From Planctomycetaceae bacterium (GTDB lineage: Bacteria > Planctomycetota > Planctomycetia > Pirellulales > UBA1268), in contig CANHYS010000011.1 in NCBI GenBank assembly GCA_947464585.1, positions 1-13,416 on the forward strand: 13,416 nucleotides of DNA, in the 5' to 3' direction. Positions 1 through 6,111 of this stretch are shown one piece after another (position 1 is the first letter of the stretch; the number at the start of each line of letters is the position of its first letter). The position numbers were made by a program, and so were the translations under genes. The notes beneath the pieces were generated by a model, which searched no databases, was not told where the DNA came from, and saw only the letters and a list, made by a program, of their open reading frames with translations.

Positions 1-294
1 CGTCACTGCGGGTGCGTCTGGCGGCTGCTCGCCGTCGTGGCGATACAGTTCCGGCTTGTAGTCCCAGGTGTCGAGATGGCTGACCGCACCAGCGCAGAAG
101 ATGACGAGCAGGCGTTCGGCCTTGGCGGGGAAGTGCGATGCTCTGGCTGCATAGGGATGCGTCGTCGCGATCGCCGGACGGATCGGCGCCGCCGGCGCAG
201 CCAGCAGGCCATCGCGGGCGAGCAGGTGCACAAGCGCCATGCCGCCGGCGGCCGTGCCGCAGTCGTGCAGGAAGCCGCGGCGATGAGTGGTCAT
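1..294 (-). CDS. DUF1501 family protein, N-terminal 98 residues (cut by window edge)
   Basis: Translating the minus strand from the ATG at 294-292 gives an open frame to the window edge. The protein starts MTTHRRGFLHDCGTAAGG, a twin-arginine-like export signal (R5-R6, then FL) followed by a hydrophobic stretch, so Tat export is likely. Residues about 54-81 read HFPAKAERLLVIFCAGAVSH followed by LDTWDYKP, the hallmark start of DUF1501 proteins (usually 'FPAKAKRVI..F..GGPSH.DTFDYKP'). DUF1501 belongs to the alkaline phosphatase/sulfatase-like superfamily, is very abundant in Planctomycetota and has no established reaction. It is often encoded beside DUF1549/DUF1553 cytochrome-like proteins, but here the upstream neighbour is an SGNH hydrolase. 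The start ATG overlaps that gene's TGA as ATGA (294-291), so translation is probably coupled. Only about a quarter of the usual length (roughly 400-480 residues) is visible, so catalytic or metal residues cannot be assessed. Confidence 0.9.
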   Translation of the reverse strand, partial: MTTHRRGFLHDCGTAAGGMALVHLLARDGLLAAPAAPIRPAIATTHPYAARASHFPAKAERLLVIFCAGAVSHLDTWDYKPELYRHDGEQPPDAPAVT

Positions 295-1934
295 GGACGT
301 GGCACCGTGGAGATTCGTAGCGACGCGGCATCGTCAGGATTATCGCAGAGAATATCGCAGGAAAACTGCCACTGCCACGTGCAGTGGTTCGCCTTGAAAA
401 CGAGGTTGTTCCAGCCCGGCTTGAGCACCGTCTTGCGAACGGCCTTGCGGCCCGGCTCGTTCGTGATCGACCCCGCGTAGAGCTTCTCGCCGTTGAGCCA
501 GGCCACCACGCCCTGTTGGCCGGCAAACACCTGAGAGCCAAATCGCAATTGCACGGGCACCTCGCGGTCGCAGTGGATCCAGCGGGCCCCGTAGCCGGTC
601 TCGAATGTATTCGCGAAGGACACGGCATAAAGAGAGACATTCCCCGGCGTCGCGCCGCCCGTATGGTTGACGCTCGCCACATAGCGGCTCCACTTCGGAG
701 CATTCCCCTTCCAGTCGGCCGGCGTGCCGCCAAAGTCTTTCCCCGCCGCAAAGCGTTCCTCGCCGGGCAGCACACCCTTGTCGGGCACGTAGTCCTGAGC
801 GCCGCGCTCCCATGCCGAAGGATTGGTGAAGCCGGTGCCGATGAGCCACGGCGCGGGGATCGTGATCGTCGTTTCCTTCTTCGTGTCACCAGTGGTGGCA
901 GTGAGCGTGAAGACGTTTTCCAGGCGGTCGGGTTTGCCCGTCACGGTGAAGACCGCTTCGTTCCTTTGCGGTTCCGCCGGCTTCACCTGCCAGCCGGTCG
1001 GTGCCTCGAGACTGAATCGCGGAGTGCCGCCGGCCGCAGCGGGCGTAGAGAACGCCCGGATCTCGAACGTGGCCTCGTCGGAGCCGAGCGGGAGTTCCTG
1101 CGGCACGATCGCGTACGACAGGCCTGGCAGTTCGCCGCGGGCCGCGTCGAGGGCTTTTTGGACGTGCTGCGTCGAGATCGCCTCGGCCGCCTTCATCTCG
1201 CCAAGGCCGCGAAGCATCGCCGTGGCGACGGATGCATGGCCGACTCCATTGGGATGGACGAAGTCGGGGGCAACGTGGAAGTCGGGCTTGAATCGGCGGC
1301 CGGCCCGCAGGGTCTCCCAGATCGTTTCACTGGTGGGCAATAGCACGCAGTCTTGCTCGGCGGCGATCACCGCCACCCGGCGGTTCATCTCGGCGATAGC
1401 GAGCGTCTTGGGCGACTGCGGGTCTTCCGTGTTGGGCGTGATCGTCGCGAGCGCCGTCACCCGCGGCGTGGTGCGCGACCGTAGCGAGGCCAGCAGTTCA
1501 CGGTAGCGGCCGGCCCAGGCGTCGAGGCTCGCGGGGCTTGCGTCCATAGACGGTGAGAGACTGTCGTTCATACCGAGCATGATGACGAGAACATCGGCGT
1601 GGCGACCGAGTCCCTCCCGCACGTTGACATTCTTCACATCGAGAAACACCTCCTTCTCGCGGCTCTGCTTCTCGACGTTCTGCCAGCTGCCGACCGTCTG
1701 ACCGCTGCCGCCCAAGGGGACTACGGTCACCTTGCTCTCGGGCCGCGCGGTGTCGAGGCCCGCCTTGAAGAGGTTGATGAAGCCCCCCGCGCCGATGTTC
1801 ATGCCCTGCCCGGTGATGCTGTCGCCGACAAAGACGACGCGGTCGCCGTCCCGCACGAGGGAGGGGGATTCGGCGGAGGCCAGACCGGTAGCGGCGACGC
1901 CGGCCAGGGCCAGAAGGATGCTGATACGGTTCAT
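291..1934 (-). CDS. Secreted SGNH/GDSL hydrolase with C-terminal beta-sandwich domain
   Basis: A 547-residue exported esterase-type enzyme. Residues 1-21 are a Sec signal peptide (hydrophobic, ending GLASA before E22). SGNH motifs are in order: block I VVFVGDSITGQG with nucleophile Ser39; block II LGGSG at 74-78 (oxyanion Gly); block III GMND at 121-124 with Asn123; block V APDFVHPNG with Asp224 and His227. The catalytic set is therefore complete. Residues about 281-365 look like an Ig-like strand-rich linker. Residues about 366-535 form a second beta-rich module (VVAWLNGEKLYAG at 477-489, then PGWNNLVFKANHCTWQW at 506-522) resembling jelly-roll carbohydrate-binding modules attached to planctomycete esterases. 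The substrate is unknown; O-acetyl or other acyl groups on polysaccharides are the usual targets for such family members. The ATG at 1934 overlaps the preceding lipoprotein stop (ATGA, 1934-1931) and the stop overlaps the DUF1501 start, so the gene sits tightly inside an operon. Confidence 0.93.
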   Translation of the reverse strand: MNRISILLALAGVAATGLASAESPSLVRDGDRVVFVGDSITGQGMNIGAGGFINLFKAGLDTARPESKVTVVPLGGSGQTVGSWQNVEKQSREKEVFLDVKNVNVREGLGRHADVLVIMLGMNDSLSPSMDASPASLDAWAGRYRELLASLRSRTTPRVTALATITPNTEDPQSPKTLAIAEMNRRVAVIAAEQDCVLLPTSETIWETLRAGRRFKPDFHVAPDFVHPNGVGHASVATAMLRGLGEMKAAEAISTQHVQKALDAARGELPGLSYAIVPQELPLGSDEATFEIRAFSTPAAAGGTPRFSLEAPTGWQVKPAEPQRNEAVFTVTGKPDRLENVFTLTATTGDTKKETTITIPAPWLIGTGFTNPSAWERGAQDYVPDKGVLPGEERFAAGKDFGGTPADWKGNAPKWSRYVASVNHTGGATPGNVSLYAVSFANTFETGYGARWIHCDREVPVQLRFGSQVFAGQQGVVAWLNGEKLYAGSITNEPGRKAVRKTVLKPGWNNLVFKANHCTWQWQFSCDILCDNPDDAASLRISTVPRP

Positions 1935-2392
1935 TCCTTTTTCAGGGCTGCATCGCTCGGATCCAGCACCAGCTCCAGGTTGGTTTTTGGGGCTTTGACC
2001 TCCACCTGCAGGTCGCTTGTAGAAGCCGTGTTGTACCGCGGATGGATCAACGAGGGTGGTGCTTTTCCAATCCCCATCGCCTTTTCGTCGTAGCTTCTGG
2101 TGTCCGGCTCGGCCGCCCCCACCACGAAAACCTTGTAGGTCCCGGGCATCGCACCATCGGACATCGTCGCCGTGCCCAGCACGAAGGTGCCGTCGGGCTT
2201 GATCTGGCCATTCGCGCCTTTCTCGCCTCCCGTCAGGAAGACCCTGCCGCCCGGAAGCGGCGAGCCATCCTTGAGCTTCGCCACGCCGGTGACTGGCACG
2301 ATCCCGCCGCTGGGGCCGCAGCCGGCGAACGCCAGCAGGGCCGCGCTCAATGTCATGCAGCCGAGAGCGACGTCAACCCAACCTCCACGCAT
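1931..2392 (-). CDS. Small lipoprotein with carboxypeptidase-regulatory/transthyretin-like fold
   Basis: A 153-residue predicted lipoprotein. A hydrophobic N-terminus ends in LLAFAGC, a lipobox-like site with Cys25 as the lipidated residue. It is followed by VPVTGVAKLKDGSPLPGG, GQIKPDGTFVLGT and AMPGTYKVFVVG, the strand pattern of the small Planctomycetota lipoproteins annotated as carboxypeptidase regulatory-like or transthyretin-like. The 'HPRYNTASTSDLQVEVKA' stretch near residues 117-134 is also typical of this group. Function is unknown; these proteins are often encoded directly after a DUF1559 pseudopilin, as here. Start choice: the frame stays open to an ATG at 2488 inside the DUF1559 gene and to another at 2398, but GAGGAG (2405-2400) lies 7 bases before the ATG at 2392 and only 1 base before the one at 2398, so 2392 is preferred. 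The stop overlaps the start of the SGNH gene by four bases. Confidence 0.87.
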   Translation of the reverse strand: MRGGWVDVALGCMTLSAALLAFAGCGPSGGIVPVTGVAKLKDGSPLPGGRVFLTGGEKGANGQIKPDGTFVLGTATMSDGAMPGTYKVFVVGAAEPDTRSYDEKAMGIGKAPPSLIHPRYNTASTSDLQVEVKAPKTNLELVLDPSDAALKKE

Positions 2393-2399
2393 AGCCATT

Positions 2400-2412
2400 C
2401 TCCTCACGAGGA
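2400..2412 (-). promoter_or_regulatory. Shine-Dalgarno of the lipoprotein gene inside a small inverted repeat
   Basis: On the mRNA strand this reads TCCTCGTGAGGAG. The ribosome-binding sequence GAGGAG lies 7 bases before the ATG at 2392 and decides that start. Its GAGGA half is the exact complement of TCCTC just upstream, so a 4-bp stem with a CGUG loop could cover it. The stop of the DUF1559 gene is 12 bases further upstream, so ribosomes finishing that gene would open the structure. The RBS role is well supported; the hairpin role is inference. Confidence 0.5.
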
Positions 2413-2423
2413 AACGTCTTGTG

Positions 2424-3497
2424 TCAGGGAATCTTGGCCATCGAGCCGTCCGCGCGTTGTGAGATCTGCTCGAGCGTCGTCTGGTCAATCGACGTCGATA
2501 GCGTGATGACTGAACCGTCGCACGCTACGAAATTGCAAACGCCGAGATGCCAGCTGCCAAGCTGCGGAGCGCCGGCGGTAGAGAGGTCGGCGTACGTGTC
2601 GGACGGGCCTCTTCCGAGTCCTCGCCCTTGCGTGGATCGGGCCATCCAGAGATTGCCACCGGTGATGCGACCGCCACCGGCCGCCGTCATGATGTTCGGA
2701 AAGTTGTAGCCGTAGAAAGGCGAGCCATCGTGATCCGAACCAGTGCCACCGGCTGTGCCGATGGCGGTGACGTGCTTTTCCCCGACCATGAGGGTCGATG
2801 TCGTGCCGTCTAAGATGTCACCCGCCTTCGACGAGCTGAATCCAGTGACCCGGTTGGCCGAGGTGTCGGCACTGGTGATCTTGCCGGGCATGATCGCCTG
2901 TCCGCTCCCGGTGCGCAACCACGACTGCGAATCACTGCGGTAGGTCACGACGGCGTAGTCGGTAACCTGGAAACGGTTGTTGCTATCGCGGGAGTTCGTG
3001 CCCCCCGGCGCTCGCCGCGTCGGGCAGTTGTAAACATTGACCCGGCACCTGGCGCTGCACATTGCGGCAAAGTTTGGCACGGACGATTGTTCGCCACCGA
3101 ACCCCTGAAAATCTTTCTGCATGTCAAAAAGTGACGCAACCGTCTGGTGTTCGATGAATGGCAGGATGTGGGCGAAGAAGGTGGCGAAGCCGAGCATGTT
3201 CGTCCGTCCATAGTAAGCCGTGCCGTCCCAGACGTTGAAAGGTACCACCGTGTGGTCGATTTGGAGCGGCGGCAGCTGCTTGCGAGCACTCTCGAAATTC
3301 AGCGCACCCAGCCCGATCTGCTTCATGTTGTTCATGCAGGCGCTCGTTCGGGCTGCCTCGCGGGCGGCCTGCACGGCCGGCAGGAGCAGGCCCACCAATG
3401 TGCCGATGATCGCGATCACGACGAGCAGCTCGACGAGGGTAAAGGCTCGACGGCCGCTGCGGTCTCCTGCCCTGCCCCCTAAGCTTTCGTTGCCCAT
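2424..3497 (-). CDS. DUF1559 prepilin-type (H-X9-DG) pseudopilin
   Basis: A 357-residue protein of the DUF1559 family, which is greatly expanded in Planctomycetota. The N-terminus has a short basic leader ending RSGRRA followed by [14 protein letters not shown], the type IV prepilin cleavage and methylation motif (cleavage predicted before Phe19, Glu23 at mature position 5). The hydrophobic helix continues to [20 protein letters not shown]. The C-terminus carries the H-X9-DG motif: His317, then nine residues, then Asp327-Gly328, followed by the usual family ending ([11 protein letters not shown]). Residue -1 is Ala instead of the usual Gly, which prepilin peptidases can tolerate. The protein is probably held in the inner membrane and processed by a prepilin peptidase; its cellular role is not established. 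The start is fixed by GGGAGG (3509-3504), six bases before ATG 3497. It lies 48 bases after the FecR-type gene and 31 bases before the lipoprotein gene. Confidence 0.95.
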   Translation of the reverse strand: MGNESLGGRAGDRSGRRAFTLVELLVVIAIIGTLVGLLLPAVQAAREAARTSACMNNMKQIGLGALNFESARKQLPPLQIDHTVVPFNVWDGTAYYGRTNMLGFATFFAHILPFIEHQTVASLFDMQKDFQGFGGEQSSVPNFAAMCSARCRVNVYNCPTRRAPGGTNSRDSNNRFQVTDYAVVTYRSDSQSWLRTGSGQAIMPGKITSADTSANRVTGFSSSKAGDILDGTTSTLMVGEKHVTAIGTAGGTGSDHDGSPFYGYNFPNIMTAAGGGRITGGNLWMARSTQGRGLGRGPSDTYADLSTAGAPQLGSWHLGVCNFVACDGSVITLSTSIDQTTLEQISQRADGSMAKIP

Positions 3498-3545
3498 GAC
3501 ACACCTCCCAGAAAAAAGATGAGAAAAGAGAAGATAAAAAACGAA
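3498..3545 (-). promoter_or_regulatory. Polypyrimidine leader and strong RBS before the DUF1559 gene
   Basis: The 48-base gap between the FecR-type gene and the DUF1559 gene is compositionally unlike its GC-rich surroundings. On the mRNA strand, 29 of the 31 bases at 3541-3511 are pyrimidines, mostly U, broken only by two A residues (opposite 3535 and 3520). It runs into GGGAGG (3509-3504) and, six bases later, the ATG. There is no convincing stem-loop directly before the T-runs, so I do not call it a rho-independent terminator. An unstructured U-rich leader of this kind could help 30S/S1 loading or act as an RNA-binding site; that role is inference. Confidence 0.5.
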
Positions 3546-5231
3546 TCACCGGTACTCTGCCCGCCCCCAGGTCGCTCCGCGTTCCCAGACGTTGATCTCG
3601 CGGTGCTCGAGGGAATTGCGAATCTCAACCATGTGCTGACGCTGGAGTCGCCCCACGTCATCGCTCCAATACACCTGCCAAACCGCGGCCAGCACGTCGC
3701 CGGACCGCGGCGGATCGTCGGCGCAGTTCAAGAGTCGCCAGGGAATTGCGTATTCGAGGATGTAGCCCTTGCCATCGGCATCGCGTGTGAACGCAGCCCG
3801 GAAGCCGCCTGGCTGGCCGGCTGACGGATTGACCTCCAGATCTCCAACGAGCATGCCACGTGCGATCGTCAGGCAAGGCGACTGGCTGGCTGCGTGGAAC
3901 CACATCGTCAGGTGGGCCAGTTTCGGATTGTCGGCTGCTGCTTTCTGCTCATTGGTGGGGACGATGCCGCGCTGGCGGTAGTAGCTGGCCGAGTTTCCTG
4001 ACACCGGCCAGCCCGACTGCCGGTCGGTCGACACCCGCACCTGCACGCTGCCACCCCGCCAGCCGAGGTCGGGATCAACGGCCGGATCGATGGAACTCTG
4101 CATCGGCGCCGGATCGCCCACGTGGGCTGCGATGTAGAGATGGCTGTCGTCGTACATCATCCGACCGTCCACCCACTCGGGGCAGGAATCGGTTCCGTCG
4201 CGGCTGGCCGCGAAGCCCGGAGCAAGCCGCCAGTCGTCGAGCCGGCCGTCGATCGTGACAGGCTCGCGGACGCGGCTGACAACAATGGTGTCAATGCTTG
4301 GCCGACCGTAAACGCGGAGTTCCACCTCGCGGCCAAGCGCAGGATTGATATGCACAGGAATGCCATCGTCGGCAGGCAGCCGACGGACGAACCGGTTCTC
4401 TACGTAGGGAAGAGGTTGCGGGGCGTTCGCCTCCTGCGGCGAGAACCGGGCGGCCTGCCCCGCCTCGAGCCGCGTAGGAAAGGGGGCGTTGTCGCTCGCC
4501 GATTTCGACGACGCCACCACGGCACCGTCAAAGACCTGGACATCGGTGAAGAATCCAGGGGCCGCCTTCACGGCAAACTCGGTCCCGAGGTCGAGCACGT
4601 CGGTCGTCGCCGTGTCGAGCCGAAAGCCGCTCGTGCCCTCGGGCATCCGCACGACGGCGCTGCCGGCATGCAGATAGGCCGCGAGTGCGCCGCGAAGTTC
4701 CAATTCGCCCGGGCCTTCGAGCACGATCACCACGCCGTTGCTGAGCGTCAGCTCGATCGCCCCGCCGAGCAGGGCGATCCGGCCGGCGGCAACTGGCTGC
4801 CCGAGGGCCAGCGGCGTGGCCGCGTTGTCGACAAGCAGAAACCGTGTGTTCGTTACGGTGGCGAGCGGCTCCACCACGGCCGTGCGATCGGCAGGAATGT
4901 GCCGGGGCTGGATGGCTGCGATGAAGTTCGTGAACAGGAGCGCCGCCGTACCAGCGGCCACGAGCACGCCCGATGCAAAAGCCGCGACGAGCCACCGCGG
5001 CCGCGCAGCCCTGCGATCTGACGCGGACGGCGGCATCGCATATGGGGCGAGCGCGGCATAATCCCACTGGAGTGCCGAGTGGAGGGCCATGAACTCGCGA
5101 AACTCGCGGCGGGCCTCGGGGCTGCGGCCGAGCAGGTCGAGCAGTTGCCGTTCGTCGTCCTCCGACTGCACACCGTCGGCGATCCGATTGAAGAGGCCCT
5201 GCCAGGCGGCTGTGATGCCGGATGCGTTCAT
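3546..5231 (-). CDS. FecR-domain membrane anti-sigma-like protein with C-terminal CBM9-like domain
   Basis: A 561-residue single-pass membrane protein. Residues 1-75 are cytoplasmic and contain the LLDLLGRSPEARREFREFM helix typical of planctomycete FecR-type anti-sigma proteins. Residues about 80-104 are one membrane helix (WLVAAFASGVLVAAGTAALL). Residues about 120-265 form the FecR domain (SNGVVIVLEGPGELELRG; TATTDVLDLGTEFAVKA). Residues about 322-556 match the CBM9-like fold: EPVTIDGRLDDW at 323-334, MYDDSHLYIAAHV at 359-371, YILEYAIPWRLL at 490-501 and terminal ATWGRAEYR. The partner is presumably the ECF sigma factor encoded directly upstream (ATGA overlap, 5231-5228). By family analogy it would bind that sigma factor and respond to an outside signal. 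The start is MNASG at 5231, because AGGAGG (5244-5239) lies seven bases before it; an ATG 12 codons earlier lies inside the sigma gene without such a site. Planctomycete FecR proteins often end in a LamG domain, whereas this one has CBM9-like sequence instead. Confidence 0.9.
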   Translation of the reverse strand: MNASGITAAWQGLFNRIADGVQSEDDERQLLDLLGRSPEARREFREFMALHSALQWDYAALAPYAMPPSASDRRAARPRWLVAAFASGVLVAAGTAALLFTNFIAAIQPRHIPADRTAVVEPLATVTNTRFLLVDNAATPLALGQPVAAGRIALLGGAIELTLSNGVVIVLEGPGELELRGALAAYLHAGSAVVRMPEGTSGFRLDTATTDVLDLGTEFAVKAAPGFFTDVQVFDGAVVASSKSASDNAPFPTRLEAGQAARFSPQEANAPQPLPYVENRFVRRLPADDGIPVHINPALGREVELRVYGRPSIDTIVVSRVREPVTIDGRLDDWRLAPGFAASRDGTDSCPEWVDGRMMYDDSHLYIAAHVGDPAPMQSSIDPAVDPDLGWRGGSVQVRVSTDRQSGWPVSGNSASYYRQRGIVPTNEQKAAADNPKLAHLTMWFHAASQSPCLTIARGMLVGDLEVNPSAGQPGGFRAAFTRDADGKGYILEYAIPWRLLNCADDPPRSGDVLAAVWQVYWSDDVGRLQRQHMVEIRNSLEHREINVWERGATWGRAEYR

Positions 5232-5746
5232 GTGTAGGCCTCCTGGGCGATGGCTCTCTGGATGCACAGGAGCAGGGCATGGCGGATCCGCCGCAGCCGG
5301 TCGGAGATTGCCTTGGGCGTGGTCTCTCCCTCCGCCGCGATTCCGTTCACCGAGGCTCCGGGCTCATAACGCCGCATGACGAGTTCCCGCTGCTCGGCCG
5401 AAAGCCTCTGAAGGCAGGTGGCCAGGGCCATCCGCCGGGCCTCGAACGCCTTGTCTTCAATGGCCGCTTCGTCGGCCATCATTCCGGCCAGGGCGTCGTC
5501 GAAGCGGGCCTGCTGCCGTTGCCGACGCTTGAGCCATGCCATGGCCTGAAATTGTGCGAACCGCATCGCCCAGGGGAGGAACTCGCGGTTGGAGTCGAAT
5601 TCGGCCGCCTTCTGCCAGAGGACGAGGTTGGTCTCCTGGAGCACGTCATCGGCCTCGATCGGGTTCCAGACCATCGAAAGGATGAAGGCATGGAGCTGCC
5701 GCTGGACGCGGGTGATCTCGGTCACGAATTCAGCGGATGCCGACAT
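5228..5746 (-). CDS. ECF-type RNA polymerase sigma factor (planctomycete short type)
   Basis: A 172-residue sigma-70 family protein with only regions 2 and 4. Region 2 spans about residues 10-78, with EADDVLQETNLVLWQKAAEF at 31-50 as the core-binding/-10 segment (the DAEDVLQET-like signature) and FLPWAMRFAQFQAMAWLKRR at 56-75. Region 4 spans about 104-165, with a helix-turn-helix around ASVNGIAAEGETTPKAISDR that would read the -35 element. Length and sequence fit the planctomycete/Verrucomicrobia ECF group that is paired with FecR-like proteins. It would direct RNA polymerase to a specific promoter set, perhaps including its own operon. Start choice: GAGGGG (5758-5753) is six bases before ATG 5746; an in-frame ATG at 5767 has no good ribosome site. 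The stop overlaps the anti-sigma-like gene start by four bases. Confidence 0.93.
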   Translation of the reverse strand: MSASAEFVTEITRVQRQLHAFILSMVWNPIEADDVLQETNLVLWQKAAEFDSNREFLPWAMRFAQFQAMAWLKRRQRQQARFDDALAGMMADEAAIEDKAFEARRMALATCLQRLSAEQRELVMRRYEPGASVNGIAAEGETTPKAISDRLRRIRHALLLCIQRAIAQEAYT

Positions 5747-5779
5747 GGGATTCCCCTCTATGAACACTTATCCGAGCCC

Positions 5780-5810
5780 CCGGAAATCCCGCAGCGAGGA
5801 AGTTTTCCGG
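5780..5810. promoter_or_regulatory. Inverted repeat upstream of the sigma-factor operon
   Basis: A perfect 7-bp inverted repeat, CCGGAAA (5780-5786) and TTTCCGG (5804-5810), is separated by 17 bases. It lies 34-64 bases upstream of the sigma gene start on the minus strand and 80 bases upstream of the plus-strand gene at 5890. On the minus strand the outer arm gives GGAAAAC, which resembles an ECF -35 element (GGAAC-like), so the site could be part of an autoregulated promoter or an operator. No experimental support is visible; a chance repeat is possible. Confidence 0.35.
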
Positions 5811-5877
5811 ACATGTGAGGGGGGTTCAAGGGCGAAAAAGGTAGCTGTCACCTTGTTTCGGCTCACCAGCCTGCGGC

Positions 5878-5883
5878 TATCAT
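5878..5883 (+). promoter_or_regulatory. Candidate -10 element for a leaderless plus-strand transcript
   Basis: TATCAT lies six bases before the ATG at 5890, the distance expected if transcription starts at or next to the start codon. TTGTTT at 5853-5858 could be a -35 element, but the 19-base spacing is longer than ideal. The only purine-rich stretch before the ATG (AGGGG) is one base away from it, too close to act as a normal ribosome site, which also fits leaderless expression. This is a motif match only. Confidence 0.3.
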
Positions 5884-5889
5884 AGGGGC

Positions 5890-6111
5890 ATGGTTGATAC
5901 AAAGACTTACCCATCCGCGGGCAACCGTGGTGTGGAGTGGATCGGCACACGCGGCGAACGCGAGCCGGATCCGTATGCGACGATGACCGCGGCGGAGCGG
6001 ATCCAGCTGGTCTGGCCGCTCAGCGTCGCGGCCTGGGCATTTGCCGGGAAGCCATACGATGAATCGCGACTTCGCAGAGATGTTGAACGCGTTGTCCGCA
6101 GAACGCGTTGA
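5890..6111 (+). CDS. Small basic protein of unknown function, partner of nucleotidyltransferase
   Basis: A 73-residue hypothetical protein. The first ~30 residues are polar and low in recognisable structure. The second half, TMTAAERIQLVWPLSVAAWA, looks like an amphipathic helix followed by a loop and the basic tail ESRLRRDVERVVRRTR. There is no membrane segment and no HEPN motif (no RX4-6H), so it is not an obvious HEPN toxin. It overlaps the following nucleotidyltransferase gene by 53 bases in another frame, an arrangement expected for a co-translated, functionally linked pair. I recall similar short 'ER..LVWPLT..AW' proteins preceding such nucleotidyltransferases, but cannot confirm it here. 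The start could be the ATG at 5890 (no usable Shine-Dalgarno, possibly leaderless) or the internal ATG at 5983, where the better-ordered part begins. Function unknown; an antitoxin or a regulatory partner are both possible. Confidence 0.65.
   Translation: MVDTKTYPSAGNRGVEWIGTRGEREPDPYATMTAAERIQLVWPLSVAAWAFAGKPYDESRLRRDVERVVRRTR

Noticed and set aside
2393..2488. An earlier start (ATG 2488) for the lipoprotein gene.
   Set aside because: It would overlap the DUF1559 coding region by about 65 bases, bury the signal peptide behind an Arg-rich tail, and ignore the GAGGAG site that fits the ATG at 2392.
3511..3541. The T-rich tract on the minus strand as a rho-independent terminator after the FecR gene.
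   Set aside because: There is no stable GC-rich stem directly before the T-runs, and the downstream DUF1559 gene has only its ribosome site in the same gap.
5232..5267. An earlier start (ATG 5267) for the FecR-type protein.
   Set aside because: The AGGAGG site at 5244-5239 is ideally placed for ATG 5231, which also gives the ATGA overlap seen elsewhere in the operon.
5838..5854. AAGGT-N7-ACCTT, a 5-bp inverted repeat before the plus-strand cassette.
   Set aside because: The arms are short and the inner bases are not symmetric; it is too weak to call as an operator without conservation data.
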